A stretch of 64,000 nucleotides of DNA from Nocardia speluncae NBRC 108251. GTDB lineage: Bacteria > Actinomycetota > Actinomycetes > Mycobacteriales > Mycobacteriaceae. The stretch spans positions 1-64,000 of the forward strand of contig NZ_BDBZ01000045.1 in NCBI RefSeq assembly GCF_001613245.1. The letters run 5' to 3'. Both the position numbers and the translations under genes were made by a program. The notes below the pieces were generated by a model. It had not been told where the DNA came from. It worked only from the letters and a program-made list of their open reading frames with translations, and did no database searches. Position 1 is the stretch's first letter; the number at the start of each line of letters is the position of its first letter. Positions 9,054 through 17,643 of the stretch are shown here, in pieces.

Positions 9054-10226
9054 ATGCGGAAGTTGCCGTTCGTCCTGCTCGCAGTGCTCGCGATGATCGT
9101 TTCCGCCTGTTCGGGCGGCGACGGCGGGAGCACCGCCACATCCTCACCCGGGGTGCGTTCCCCGGAGGCCGGGACGAGTGCCGCGCCCGCACCCGGGCCT
9201 ACCAGCACTCCGGACGATTGCGCCGCCGAGTACCTCGGACAGTTCACTACCCGGGAGAAGCTCGCGCAGTTGCTCACCGTCGGGGTCACCGGTACCGAGG
9301 ACGCGCTGTCTGTGGTGCGCGACCATCAGGTCGGCGGCATCTTCGTCGGCAGCTGGACCGATCTGTCCCTCTTGACCAGCGGTGAACTCGAACAGGTGCG
9401 GGCCGCGGCGAAGGTGCCGCTGATGGTCACCACCGATGAGGAGGGCGGCCGGGTATCGCGGCTGGGCAGCCTCATCGGCACCGCGCCGTCGGCCCGGGAG
9501 ACCGCGCAGACGATGACGGCCGAGCAGTTCTACAACGCGACTCTCGACCGCGCCCGCGCCATGCGCGATCTGGGGATCACCGTCGATTTCGCGCCCGATA
9601 TCGACGTGAGTTCGCAGCCCGACGATTCGGTGATCGGCGACCGCTCGTTCTCCGACGATCCGGTGGTGGTCACCGAATACGCCGATGCCTATATACGGGC
9701 GATGCACGAGATGGGTCTGGGCACGGTGCTCAAACACTTCCCCGGCCACGGCGCCGGCACCGGCGATTCGCATGTGGGTGCGGTCCAGGTGGCGCCGCTG
9801 GAGCAGCTGGCGACTCGCGATCTGGTGCCGTTCCGGGAGCTGATCGACAGTGGTTCGGCGGTGATGGTCGGGCATCTGGATGTTCCCGGTCTGACCACTC
9901 CCGGTGTGCCTGCCAGTATCAGTCCGGAGGTCATGAGCTTGTTGCGGGAAGGTTCGGGGTATGGCGCGGCGCCGTTCGACGGCGTGATCTTCACCGACGA
10001 TCTCAGCGGTATGGCTGCCATCACCGACCGCATGTCCATCCCGGAGGCGGTCGAGGCCACCCTGGTGGCCGGCGCCGACAATGCGCTGTGGATCAGCACC
10101 GATGCCGTGGGGCAGGTGCTGGACCGCCTGGAGGAAGCGGTTGCCGCGGGCCGTCTGCCCATGGACCGGGTCGACGCGTCGGTGTTGCGGATGGCCGATT
10201 ACAAGCAGGTCTCGCGCGGTTGCTGA
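9054..10226 (+). CDS. lpqI: LpqI: lipoprotein beta-N-acetylglucosaminidase, GH3 (NagZ-like)
   Basis: A 390-residue lipoprotein: MRKLPFVLLAVLAMIVSAC gives a signal peptide with lipobox VSAC and acylated Cys19, followed by a Ser/Thr/Pro linker. The GH3 NagZ signature KHFPGHGAGTGDSH (about residues 227-240) supplies the His acid/base of the flexible loop. GVIFTDDLSGMAAI (about residues 310-325) carries the catalytic Asp nucleophile. Substrate-pocket motifs TDEEGGRVSRLG and MVGHLDVPGL are also intact. The enzyme should remove GlcNAc from muropeptides outside the membrane during peptidoglycan recycling. The TetR gene follows 219 bp downstream, as I recall for Rv0237-Rv0238. A longer upstream frame overlaps the usp gene antisense and was discarded. 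Confidence 0.92.
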   Translation: MRKLPFVLLAVLAMIVSACSGGDGGSTATSSPGVRSPEAGTSAAPAPGPTSTPDDCAAEYLGQFTTREKLAQLLTVGVTGTEDALSVVRDHQVGGIFVGSWTDLSLLTSGELEQVRAAAKVPLMVTTDEEGGRVSRLGSLIGTAPSARETAQTMTAEQFYNATLDRARAMRDLGITVDFAPDIDVSSQPDDSVIGDRSFSDDPVVVTEYADAYIRAMHEMGLGTVLKHFPGHGAGTGDSHVGAVQVAPLEQLATRDLVPFRELIDSGSAVMVGHLDVPGLTTPGVPASISPEVMSLLREGSGYGAAPFDGVIFTDDLSGMAAITDRMSIPEAVEATLVAGADNALWISTDAVGQVLDRLEEAVAAGRLPMDRVDASVLRMADYKQVSRGC

Positions 10227-10401
10227 TTTCCCGATGAGGGCCGCTCGGCACCGGCCGGCCCGCGCCGCCGTCCGCTGGGTGTCGGCGTCGCCGGTGGCCG
10301 GTATCCGAGTACAGTGCTGACCTTCGCCCGGAATTTCCGGGATCGTCCCGATCGGTGAGCGGCGCACGTGCGCCGCCGGGTGGTTTTCGGGCCCGATGAA
10401 C

Positions 10402-10415
10402 TTACTTTGGAGTAA
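10402..10415. promoter_or_regulatory. TTAC-N6-GTAA operator in front of the TetR gene
   Basis: TTACTTTGGAGTAA matches the TTAC-N6-GTAA palindrome also found upstream of fabG4/fadA2, fadE5 and etfD. It overlaps an AT-rich stretch (TAATATAA) that could be the -10 region, 31 bp before the TetR start. The position fits autorepression by the TetR protein. The link between this protein and the site is inferred. Confidence 0.6.
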
Positions 10416-10445
10416 TATAAAGGGCTCGATGCGGCAGGAGACGTG

Positions 10446-11063
10446 ATGGCGGGCGGTACGAAAAGACTTCCTAGAGCGGTGCGTGAGCAGCAGATGCTCG
10501 ATGCCGCGGTCGAAGTCTTCTCGCGCAGAGGCTTCCACGAAACCTCCATGGACGCCATCGCGGCCGAGGCCGAGATTTCCAAACCGATGCTCTATCTCTA
10601 TTACGGCTCGAAGGACGAATTGTTCCGCGCCTGCATCCAGCGCGAGGGTATGCGATTCATGGAGTCGGTCGCCCCGGCCGGTAACCCGCTGCTCAGCCCG
10701 CACGAACAATTGCGCACCGCGCTCGAGGGTTTCCTCGGTTTCGTCGATACCCACCGCAACTCCTGGCAGGTCCTCTACCGGCAGGCGCTCGGCCAGCAGG
10801 CCTTCGCCTCGGAGATCGAGAACGCCCGTCAGCGGGTTATCGAACTCACCGCGAAACTGCTGGAATCCAGCGCAAAGCACGCCGAACCCGGCACCAATTT
10901 CGATATCGTCGCGGTCGCCGTGATCGGCGCGGGGGAGGCGATCGCCGATTCGGTCGCCGGCGGGCGGATCGATGTGGCCGAGGCAGTGGACTTGCTGGAT
11001 GCGCTGGCCTGGCGCGGCCTGTCCGGTCGTAAACCCGATTCCGCCGCCGAATCGGGCGAATAG
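10446..11063 (+). CDS. TetR-family regulator (Rv0238-like), candidate beta-oxidation repressor
   Basis: A 205-residue TetR protein. The helix-turn-helix occupies the first 60 residues, with the diagnostic FSRRGFHETSMDAIAAEA and ISKPMLYLYYGSKDELF. The C-terminal ligand domain includes HRNSWQVLYRQALGQQAF and ends in a polar tail. ATG 10446 is preceded by GGCAGGAG; the adjacent GTG at 10443 is an alternative. The promoter carries TTAC-N6-GTAA, and the same palindrome stands before fabG4/fadA2, fadE5 and etfD. This makes it the best candidate repressor of those genes, with a fatty acyl-CoA the likely ligand by analogy with other lipid TetR regulators. The regulatory assignment is inference; the family assignment is firm. 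Confidence 0.88.
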   Translation: MAGGTKRLPRAVREQQMLDAAVEVFSRRGFHETSMDAIAAEAEISKPMLYLYYGSKDELFRACIQREGMRFMESVAPAGNPLLSPHEQLRTALEGFLGFVDTHRNSWQVLYRQALGQQAFASEIENARQRVIELTAKLLESSAKHAEPGTNFDIVAVAVIGAGEAIADSVAGGRIDVAEAVDLLDALAWRGLSGRKPDSAAESGE

Positions 11064-11172
11064 TCCGAATTTCCCAGTGGCCGTGGTTTTCTGCGGCTTG
11101 CGACCTCTCCGGGCGCTCCGTATTTTCGGATCAGCGGTTGTTGCGGAGGACAACGGCCGCGGGGAGGACCAG

Positions 11173-12348
11173 GTGTTCGGGATGTTGCGGCCGTGCCGGC
11201 ACGGCGCGGCGAAATACGGTATCGATCCCGGACTGTGGCAGTCCCATATGTGTGGTCTGTGCCTGGGGCTGCGGGACGGCGGCGGACAGGTCGCCCGTGC
11301 CGCCACCAATACCGATGCGATAGTGCTGAGCCTGCTGACCGAAGCACAGGCCGAAACCCCGGCCCTCCGGCGCACCGCGGGGCCCTGCCCGCTACGCGGC
11401 ATGCGGGCGGCACGGGTGCCGGTCGGTGCTGCGGCCCCGGTCCGGTTGGCCGCTACGGCATCGCTGCTGCTGGGCTCGGCCAAGGTGCGTGACCATATCG
11501 ACGACGGCGATCTACCGGCCCGGCTGCACCGGCCCATGCGCCGTATCGCGACCGGTTGGTCGGCGGGTGCGCATGCGCATGCCACGGGGATCGGCCTGGA
11601 TATCGAGCCGCTGGTCGCGGCGATCGAGGCGCAGGCGAGTACCGAGCAGCGGATCGCTGCCGCACCCGGCCCGTCCGGTACCGCCGATCTGGACGATCTG
11701 ACAGTGGCCAGTCGGCGCTGTGCCGCGGAATTCTTCGCCCATACGGCAGTGCTGGCCGGACGCCCGGACAACACCGAGCCGCTGCGCGCGGCGGGCGCGG
11801 AGTTCGGCCGGATCGCCCATCTCGCCGATGCCCTCACCGACTACACCGCCGACGCCGCCGCGCGCCGGTTCAACCCGCTGGCCGCCACCTCGACCCCACC
11901 CGCAGACGCCTACCATCTGGTCCGCGAATCGGACCGCGCACTACGCGAATCGCTGCGCACCGCCGGACTGACCAGGATGCCCGCGCTGCGCTGGGCCCTG
12001 CTGGACCCGCTCACCACAGCCGTGCGCCGCCTCGGAGCCGCGTTCACCACTCGCGTCGGCGCATTCCCCGGCGATATCGCGGGAACGCGTAATTCCGCCG
12101 GACAAGATGCGCCACCCCGGCGTCCCGGAGCCCGCGAATCCATCCAGCTGGTACTCACCCAGTACTGCACCGGCTACGCCTGCTGCGCCGAGCACACCAA
12201 TCCCTGCAGCGGTGAACAGCGGCAGTCCTGGGCCGCGCGGTGCTGCGATTGCAAGAGCTGCTGTGACTGTGCCGGCTGCTGTTCGGATTGCGGTGGTTGC
12301 TGCGGTGGGGACGGCTGCTGCTGTGGGTGCTGCGACTGTTCCTGCTGA
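11173..12348 (+). CDS. DUF5685-type protein with Cys-rich C-terminal tail
   Basis: A 391-residue protein starting at GTG 11173 (MFGMLRPCRHG), with GGGGAGGACC as ribosome binding site. N-terminal cysteines C8, C27 and C30 (in SHMCGLCLGLRD) look like a metal or disulfide site. The middle is helical and Ala-rich, like the DUF5685 family of actinobacteria. The last 35 residues contain 18 cysteines in CC, CDC and CCC groups with Gly, Ser and Asp spacers, immediately after another pair (YACCAEH). No signal peptide or transmembrane helix is visible, so the tail is probably cytoplasmic and reduced, able to bind several metal ions or an iron-sulfur cluster. The biochemical function is unknown. Its neighbour is an acyltransferase on the other strand, ending 11 bp away. 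Confidence 0.75.
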   Translation: MFGMLRPCRHGAAKYGIDPGLWQSHMCGLCLGLRDGGGQVARAATNTDAIVLSLLTEAQAETPALRRTAGPCPLRGMRAARVPVGAAAPVRLAATASLLLGSAKVRDHIDDGDLPARLHRPMRRIATGWSAGAHAHATGIGLDIEPLVAAIEAQASTEQRIAAAPGPSGTADLDDLTVASRRCAAEFFAHTAVLAGRPDNTEPLRAAGAEFGRIAHLADALTDYTADAAARRFNPLAATSTPPADAYHLVRESDRALRESLRTAGLTRMPALRWALLDPLTTAVRRLGAAFTTRVGAFPGDIAGTRNSAGQDAPPRRPGARESIQLVLTQYCTGYACCAEHTNPCSGEQRQSWAARCCDCKSCCDCAGCCSDCGGCCGGDGCCCGCCDCSC

Positions 12349-12359
12349 CCCTGGCGGAC

Positions 12360-13601
12360 TCAGCCCCGTGGTGGGCGTGGCCCGTCGAAGCGGCGGGCCC
12401 ACTGCCGGCTGGGTTCCTCCACCAGCGCGTGACTCGCCGCGGCGATCGGCAGCGTGAATGCCACGGTGAGCAGCAGGACCTTCACGAAGTCGCCGTGGAA
12501 GGGCAGAATCCCGAAAACCGGGAAAATCACCGACAGCACGGCCAGATGCCAGATGAAGATGCCGTAGGACCATCGGCCGGCCGTCGCCGCGGGGGCCGAG
12601 GTGAGCCATCGGTGGGTCTTATCCGCCGGACCCAGCACCAGTGGCGCCAGCAGTGCGAAACCGATCACCGCGCCGAGACCCATTTTGGCCGCGTACTGCC
12701 ACGGTTCGGCCCGGGTCAATCCGGCGACCCCGCCGAGGTCGGTCGCCGAGAACGCGAACGCCACGCCGGCGATCGTCCACATCAGCCGCTGTTTGCCGAG
12801 GATCCGCCGCCATTTCGCCCGCCGCTCGTCGCAGATGAGTTCGGCCAGCAGTATGCCGCCCGCGAACCACGGTATGTAGGCGGGCAGCCAGTTGTCGGCG
12901 TGGATCCCGCCCGGGGTCGGCACCGGGATGAAGTTCCAGCTCAGGAACGCAAGGCCGAGTGCCAGCACGGCCGGAACCCGCGCGGCGGCCGCCCGCCCGC
13001 GCAGGCCGTGCAACAGCCAGGCCAGCAGCGGCAGCACCAGATAGAAGGCCACCTCCACCGACAGGCTCCACATCTGGGTGAGCCCGTCGGTCAGCGTGAG
13101 CGGTATGAAAATCTGCAGGAGTAGCAGGTTGGACAACCACACCTGCACGCCCGCGGTGCCCGCGGCCGCCGGTACCAGGATCAGCACCGCGCACACCACG
13201 ATCCAGTAGGCGGGCACGATGCGGGCGACCCGGTGGCGCAGGTAGTAGCCGACGGTGGGCGCATCGCCGAGACCGCGGGCTGCTGATGCGTGCGGCCGCC
13301 AGAGCAGGAAGCCCGACAGCGCGAAGAACACTGCGACCGCCATATCGAACCGTTCCAGCAGCCGGCCGAGAAAGGGGATTGCGGTGGCGCCGGTCTGGAA
13401 CGCCACATGGGTGATCAGCACCCCCAGCGCCGCCAGCCCGCGCATACCCTCCAGTGCGGGAAAGAAGGAACGCTGCCGGGCGGCCGCGGTCGTTCCGGGC
13501 ACGGAAGACCCCATGACAGCGGCCGGTGCCACCGCGGCGGCCGGTTCAGTGCTGCCGATATCGGGCTGATCTCCGGGTTCGGTGGTGGGGGTGGTGGTCA
13601 T
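12360..13601 (-). CDS. Acyltransferase-3 family (OafA-like) membrane O-acyltransferase
   Basis: A 413-residue integral membrane acyltransferase. After a disordered Pro/Ala/Thr-rich N-terminus of about 45 residues comes the family signature FFPALEGMRGLAALGVLITHV, with the conserved Arg and the His of the acyl-transfer site in the first helix, then FFALSGFLLWRPH. Around ten helices follow, including the MWSLSVEVAFYLVLPLL segment (Ser-x-Glu) typical of this family. It should move an acetyl or other acyl group onto an extracellular glycan or lipid. I chose ATG 13601 (MTTTPTTEPGD); the longer frame starts inside the divergent promoter. It is convergent with the Cys-tail protein and divergent from the DUF3068 gene. 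The acceptor is not predictable. Confidence 0.85.
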   Translation of the reverse strand: MTTTPTTEPGDQPDIGSTEPAAAVAPAAVMGSSVPGTTAAARQRSFFPALEGMRGLAALGVLITHVAFQTGATAIPFLGRLLERFDMAVAVFFALSGFLLWRPHASAARGLGDAPTVGYYLRHRVARIVPAYWIVVCAVLILVPAAAGTAGVQVWLSNLLLLQIFIPLTLTDGLTQMWSLSVEVAFYLVLPLLAWLLHGLRGRAAAARVPAVLALGLAFLSWNFIPVPTPGGIHADNWLPAYIPWFAGGILLAELICDERRAKWRRILGKQRLMWTIAGVAFAFSATDLGGVAGLTRAEPWQYAAKMGLGAVIGFALLAPLVLGPADKTHRWLTSAPAATAGRWSYGIFIWHLAVLSVIFPVFGILPFHGDFVKVLLLTVAFTLPIAAASHALVEEPSRQWARRFDGPRPPRG

Positions 13602-13803
13602 CGGCTCCCAGTCTGCCCGCCCGCTTGTACAGCGGGGAAGGCGGTATTTCACAACGCGCGCTAGACTCCTGCCGATTTGGGTCCGATTCCGGCCTCGCCA
13701 ATGCCCACGAAACGCCGTGGCTGTTAGTGTCAGGGCTCACGAGTGCCGCGGCGCCCCGCTGTACCCGCGGAACGACCTGTGTTCTACGACGAGGAGACAT
13801 TGC

Positions 13804-14982
13804 ATGGCACTGAGTGCCGGAACCAGAAGGACGGTTGCCTGCGTGCTCGTGGGTCTCGGCGCGTTGCTGATCGTTGCCGCGCTGATGATCCCTACCTACA
13901 CCGTCGGCAAAATGGCAAAAACTCCCCTCGATCTCGAGATCACTACCGTCGCGGTCAACCAGCCCGACCAGGAGAGCCTGGTCCTGGACTCGACCTCGCT
14001 CACCGAAGAGGGGCGCAGCGCCGAGGTCAACGAGAACGTTCCGCTCGTCTCCCAGCGTTTCCTCACCATCGAAGACCCCTCCGACGCCGATCAGATGACG
14101 ATCCAGGCCGGTAACACCTTGCGCCGGATCGACAAGCGGGGCGATACCGGTGTGCTGTCGGCCTACGTCGACCGCGTCACCATCGATCGCAAGACCGGTG
14201 AACCGGTGTCCACCGACCCTAACGGGTCGATCGCGATGGCAACCAACAGCAAGGGCGAGAGCATCGCCGAACCGGTCCACCGCACCGGCTTGCAGTACCG
14301 GTTCCCGATCGGCACCGAGAAGAAGACCTACCCGTACTTCGACGTCTATGCCGAGACCAGCACCGATATGGAGTTCGTGGAAGAGACCGAGATCAACGGC
14401 ACCACGGTCTACCATTTCCGGCAGAACGTGCCCGCGACCGATCTGTCCAAGGTCTCCAACCTGCCCACCAACAAGCTGAGCCTGCCGGCCGCGAAGTGGG
14501 GTGTCGAGGGCGGCGAGGAGCCGGTCACCATGTCGCGCTTCTACAGCAACGTCCGCGATTTGTGGGTCGAGCCGCAGACCGGCACCGTCGTGAAGGGCGG
14601 TGAGCAGCTGAACATCTTCTACGCGCGCTCCGCCGACAAGCCCGAGGTTCCCGCGCTCAAATCGCATTTGGTCTTCGATACCGATACCGTCGAAGCCCAG
14701 CTCGCGATCGCCAAGGACAATATCGACCAGCTCTCGCTGTTCGGCCGCGTCCTGCCCATCGTCCTCGGCATCGTCGGTCTCATCGCGCTGATCGCCGGCA
14801 TCCTGCTCGGTGTCATGGGCGGCGGTTCCGGCCGCCCGGCCCGCGCCGGTGGACCCTCCGGTAGCCGTCCCGGCGGCCCGGCTCAGGACCCCGCGGGTTC
14901 GGATGCGCCGACCACCACCCTGCCGCGTAGCAGCGGTGCGGACGCACCGACGGAGACCATCAAGATGCCCAAGAATCTCTGA
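13804..14982 (+). CDS. DUF3068 (PorA-family-like) membrane-anchored protein
   Basis: A 392-residue protein with an N-terminal helix (TVACVLVGLGALLIVAALMI), a large extracytoplasmic domain of about 290 residues, a second helix (VLPIVLGIVGLIALIAGILL) near residue 330, and a Gly/Pro/Ser-rich cytoplasmic tail. This topology and the TPLDLEITT start of the outer domain match DUF3068 proteins, which databases group with a corynebacterial 'porin PorA' family. The function has not been settled. ATG 13804 is preceded by GAGGAGACATTGC. The gene is followed by a strong UUCG terminator at 15023-15056. Its position beside an acyltransferase and envelope genes suggests a mycolata envelope role. Confidence 0.78.
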   Translation: MALSAGTRRTVACVLVGLGALLIVAALMIPTYTVGKMAKTPLDLEITTVAVNQPDQESLVLDSTSLTEEGRSAEVNENVPLVSQRFLTIEDPSDADQMTIQAGNTLRRIDKRGDTGVLSAYVDRVTIDRKTGEPVSTDPNGSIAMATNSKGESIAEPVHRTGLQYRFPIGTEKKTYPYFDVYAETSTDMEFVEETEINGTTVYHFRQNVPATDLSKVSNLPTNKLSLPAAKWGVEGGEEPVTMSRFYSNVRDLWVEPQTGTVVKGGEQLNIFYARSADKPEVPALKSHLVFDTDTVEAQLAIAKDNIDQLSLFGRVLPIVLGIVGLIALIAGILLGVMGGGSGRPARAGGPSGSRPGGPAQDPAGSDAPTTTLPRSSGADAPTETIKMPKNL

Positions 14983-15022
14983 GGCCGGTCGAATACCGAG
15001 TCGCCTGAATCAGAGTCGACGA

Positions 15023-15056
15023 AAAGCTCCCCGGACTTCGGTCCGGGGAGCTTTTT
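15023..15056. terminator. Intrinsic terminator with UUCG loop
   Basis: Perfect 14-bp stem AAAGCTCCCCGGAC / GTCCGGGGAGCTTT closed by a TTCG tetraloop and followed by TTTTT. It ends the DUF3068 transcript; the A-run on the left side would let it act on the opposite strand as well. Confidence 0.93.
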
Positions 15057-15083
15057 CGTAGGCCGAACTCACCGAAACGACGA

Positions 15084-15114
15084 AATCCCGCCCCCTTGGA
15101 TACGGGGCGGGATT
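15084..15114 (-). terminator. Terminator hairpin behind htdX
   Basis: An 11-bp stem AATCCCGCCCC / GGGGCGGGATT around a 9-nt loop, 23 bp beyond the htdX stop. The T-run on the minus-strand side is poor (TTTCG). It forms a back-to-back pair with the stronger terminator at 15023-15056. Confidence 0.7.
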
Positions 15115-15136
15115 CGGTTCGCCGAGTTGCCCCGGG

Positions 15137-16003
15137 TCAGCGCAGGGTGGCGGTGAGGTGGGGATAGCCCTTCTTCGGGTGCCGCAGGGCGAGCTCCCAG
15201 CCGTCCGCGACCCGATCCGCGTATACGTTCACGGTCGAGGGCAGCAGAATCGGTTTACCGAACTTCACTCCATAGGACACCGCACCGGGAATACGGCCCT
15301 CCAGCGTGGCCAGGATGGCCGCCGCCGACCACATACCGTGGGCGATGGCCCTCGGAAAGCCGAACGCCTTGGCACCCAATGCCGAGGTGTGGATCGGGTT
15401 CTGATCGCCGGAAGCGTTCGCGTAGCGGGTGATCGTCTGCTGGTCGGCTCGCAGGGTGCGCAACGGGGGCGGCGGAACTTCTTCCGGCTTCGGCTCGGGT
15501 TTCGGACCGCCCGACAGCGAGGTCTTCTGCTGGTGCAGGAAGGTGGTCACTTGCCGCCACACCAGTTCCCGCCCGACCCGGATCTCGCTGATCGCATCCA
15601 CCAGAAGGCCTTTGGGATGCTCGCGGAGGTTCTCGATATGCGCGGTGATATCGAGTGGTTCGCCGACCGAGATATCGCGAGTGCGTTCGATCAGGTTCTC
15701 CGTGTGTACCGCGCCCATCGCGGCGAACGGGAAATCGCGCTGTACCAGCAATTTCATCACCATCGGGAAGGTGATGACGAACGGGTAGGTGAGCGGCAGG
15801 TTGTCGCCGAACCGTAGCCCGGTGGCGCGGCAGTAGGCTGCCAGATGTTCCGGATCCACGCGCAGGCCCTCGAGCCGGACCGCACGGTCCGGGATCGCCG
15901 GGGCGCGCCCGGCTACGAACGGCAGCGGGACCGCGCCCAGGGCTGCCTTCACATAGAGGCTGCCGTTCTTCGGGGGGGCATCGAGGGTGATGGTTTCGGT
16001 CAT
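15137..16003 (-). CDS. htdX: HtdX: MaoC-type (R)-specific enoyl/3-hydroxyacyl-CoA (thioester) dehydratase
   Basis: A 288-residue double hot-dog protein. The hydratase-2 motif is in the C-terminal half: RYANASGDQNPIHTSALGAK, with the catalytic Asp and His, followed by FPRAIAHGMWSAA. The N-terminal half holds the degenerate hot-dog (LTYPFVITFPMVMKLLVQ). It hydrates or dehydrates enoyl/3-hydroxyacyl thioesters, as Rv0241c does. Its ATG overlaps the fabG4 stop by one base (TGATG), so the two are translationally coupled, and the GTG three bases upstream is a less likely start. It forms an operon with fabG4 and is divergent from fadA2, as recalled for Rv0241c-Rv0243. The operator at 17516 should control both directions. 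Confidence 0.9.
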   Translation of the reverse strand: MTETITLDAPPKNGSLYVKAALGAVPLPFVAGRAPAIPDRAVRLEGLRVDPEHLAAYCRATGLRFGDNLPLTYPFVITFPMVMKLLVQRDFPFAAMGAVHTENLIERTRDISVGEPLDITAHIENLREHPKGLLVDAISEIRVGRELVWRQVTTFLHQQKTSLSGGPKPEPKPEEVPPPPLRTLRADQQTITRYANASGDQNPIHTSALGAKAFGFPRAIAHGMWSAAAILATLEGRIPGAVSYGVKFGKPILLPSTVNVYADRVADGWELALRHPKKGYPHLTATLR

Positions 16004-17361
16004 CACGCGCCGATCATGCTCTGGCCGCAGACACGAACAATATTGCCGTTCACCGCATTCGACGCCGGGCTCGCGAAGAAGGCGACGGTTTCGGCGACGT
16101 CCACAGTCTGTCCCCCCTGGTTGAGCGAGGCCATCAGCCGGCCGCCCTCGCGGGTCGCCAGCGGGATCGCTGCGGTCATGGCGGTTTCGATGAATCCGGG
16201 CGCCACGGCGTTGATAGTGATGTTCTTCTCGGCCAACGCGGGGGCTTCGGCGTTCACCATGCCGATGACACCGGCCTTGGAGGCGCCGTAGTTGGTCTGC
16301 CCACGGTTACCGGCGATGCCCGCGATGGAGGATACGTCGATCACCCGGCCGCCCGCCTTCAATGCGCCGGCGGACACCAGGCCCTCGGTAATCCGGTGCG
16401 GGGCCGCAAGGTTCACGTTCAGCACCGCGTTCCAGCGGCCCTCGTCCATGTTCGCGAGCAGTTTGTCCCGGGTGATCCCGGCATTGTGCACGATGATGTC
16501 GATACCACCGAAACGTTCGGTGGCGAATTCCGCGAGCCGCTCGGCCGCGTCGGCGGCGGTCACATCGAGTGCCAGCGCGGTACCGCCGACCTTGTTCGCC
16601 GTTTCCGCCAGCGCCTCGCCCGCGGCGGGGATATCGGCGACGATCACGGTCGCGCCGTCCCGGGCGAAGACCTCGGCGATGGTCGCGCCGATACCGCGCG
16701 CCGCGCCGGTGACCACGGCGACCTTCCCGTCGAGCGGGCGGCTCCAATCGGCGGGTGCGGTCGAATCGTCCTTGCCGACCCGGATCACCTGCGCATCCAC
16801 GAACGCCGATTTGGCCGAGAGTACGAAGCGCAGTGTCGAGGCGAGCCCGGTGGCCGCCGGGGAGGCTTCGGGGTGCAGGTACACCAGCTGCGCGGTGGCG
16901 CCGCGAAGCAGCTCCTTGCCGACCGAGCGGGTGAAGCCCTCCAGCGCACGCTGGGCGATCTGGCCCTCGACCGATCCGGCGAGTTCCGGGGTGGTGCCGA
17001 TGACCAGCACCCGGCCCGACGGCGCGATACTGCGCATGGCCGGCTGGAAGAACTGGTAGAGCTGGGAAAGCTCCTCGATGCTGCCGATTCCGGTGGCGTC
17101 GAAGACCAGTGCGCCGTACTTGGTGCCGGCGGCCGGTGAATCGGCGAAGGTGTAATCGCCGGCCAGCAGCGCGCGCAGTGGTTCGGCCACCCGACCCTTA
17201 CCGCCCAGCAGCACCGGGCCGGGCAGGGCGGGCTCGCCGGGGGCGTAGCGCCGTAGCTTCTCCGGCTTCGGCAGGCCCAGCTTGTTCGCGAGGAACCCGC
17301 CGGGTGCGGAGTTGACGAACGATCCGTAGAGGTTGGGTGCGCCCTTGCTCTTGGCTGCCAC
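16003..17361 (-). CDS. fabG4: FabG4: high-molecular-weight 3-oxoacyl-(ACP/CoA) reductase
   Basis: A 452-residue two-domain FabG, close to the 454 residues of the M. tuberculosis protein. The N-terminal roughly 210 residues are the flavodoxin-like domain specific to this type. The C-terminal short-chain dehydrogenase has the cofactor motif [25 protein letters not shown], and the catalytic set [11 protein letters not shown] then YGASKAG (Ser, Tyr, Lys). HMW FabG enzymes use NADH and interconvert 3-oxoacyl and 3-hydroxyacyl thioesters. GTG 17361 ([15 protein letters not shown]) follows an AAAGGTGGG ribosome binding site; the much longer open frame crosses fadA2 antisense. It is transcribed with htdX from the divergent promoter holding the TTAC-N6-GTAA palindrome. 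Confidence 0.92.
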   Translation of the reverse strand: MAAKSKGAPNLYGSFVNSAPGGFLANKLGLPKPEKLRRYAPGEPALPGPVLLGGKGRVAEPLRALLAGDYTFADSPAAGTKYGALVFDATGIGSIEELSQLYQFFQPAMRSIAPSGRVLVIGTTPELAGSVEGQIAQRALEGFTRSVGKELLRGATAQLVYLHPEASPAATGLASTLRFVLSAKSAFVDAQVIRVGKDDSTAPADWSRPLDGKVAVVTGAARGIGATIAEVFARDGATVIVADIPAAGEALAETANKVGGTALALDVTAADAAERLAEFATERFGGIDIIVHNAGITRDKLLANMDEGRWNAVLNVNLAAPHRITEGLVSAGALKAGGRVIDVSSIAGIAGNRGQTNYGASKAGVIGMVNAEAPALAEKNITINAVAPGFIETAMTAAIPLATREGGRLMASLNQGGQTVDVAETVAFFASPASNAVNGNIVRVCGQSMIGA

Positions 17362-17515
17362 TGTTCCCACCTTTTCTGTTGCTCGAGTGGTGTCGGTACC
17401 GGCGTGCACCGGTACCGCCGCACCGGCGCCCTTGCTGCCCGAACTGCGCTCACCCGCGTGGAGCGGGGTCCGCAGGTTGGCCGGCGCACAGTCGCCGGAG
17501 GCGGTGTCGACATTG

Positions 17516-17535
17516 AACTTACTCCGGAGTAAGTT
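17516..17535. promoter_or_regulatory. Perfect 20-bp palindromic operator between fabG4 and fadA2
   Basis: AACTTACTCCGGAGTAAGTT is fully self-complementary over 20 bp and contains the 14-bp TTAC-N6-GTAA core (17519-17532). It lies in the 282-bp divergent promoter region, 154 bp from the fabG4 start and 108 bp from fadA2, so one bound dimer could control both. The related site before the TetR gene supports that protein as ligand-responsive repressor. Confidence 0.72.
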
Positions 17536-17643
17536 TATCGTAAACCGATCGCGGGCGGGCGTCGGCCGCCGCAGCCGGGTACCGCGTTTCCGGGGCCGGA
17601 AACACCCGACCATCTCGCCAACTCGACAACCTGGGAGACCCGA

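Noticed and set aside
9144-11837. 897-codon open frame on the minus strand across lpqI and the TetR gene
   Set aside because: It is the antisense shadow of two clearly functional plus-strand genes. It has no domain and is rich in Arg/Pro/His with an improbable composition.
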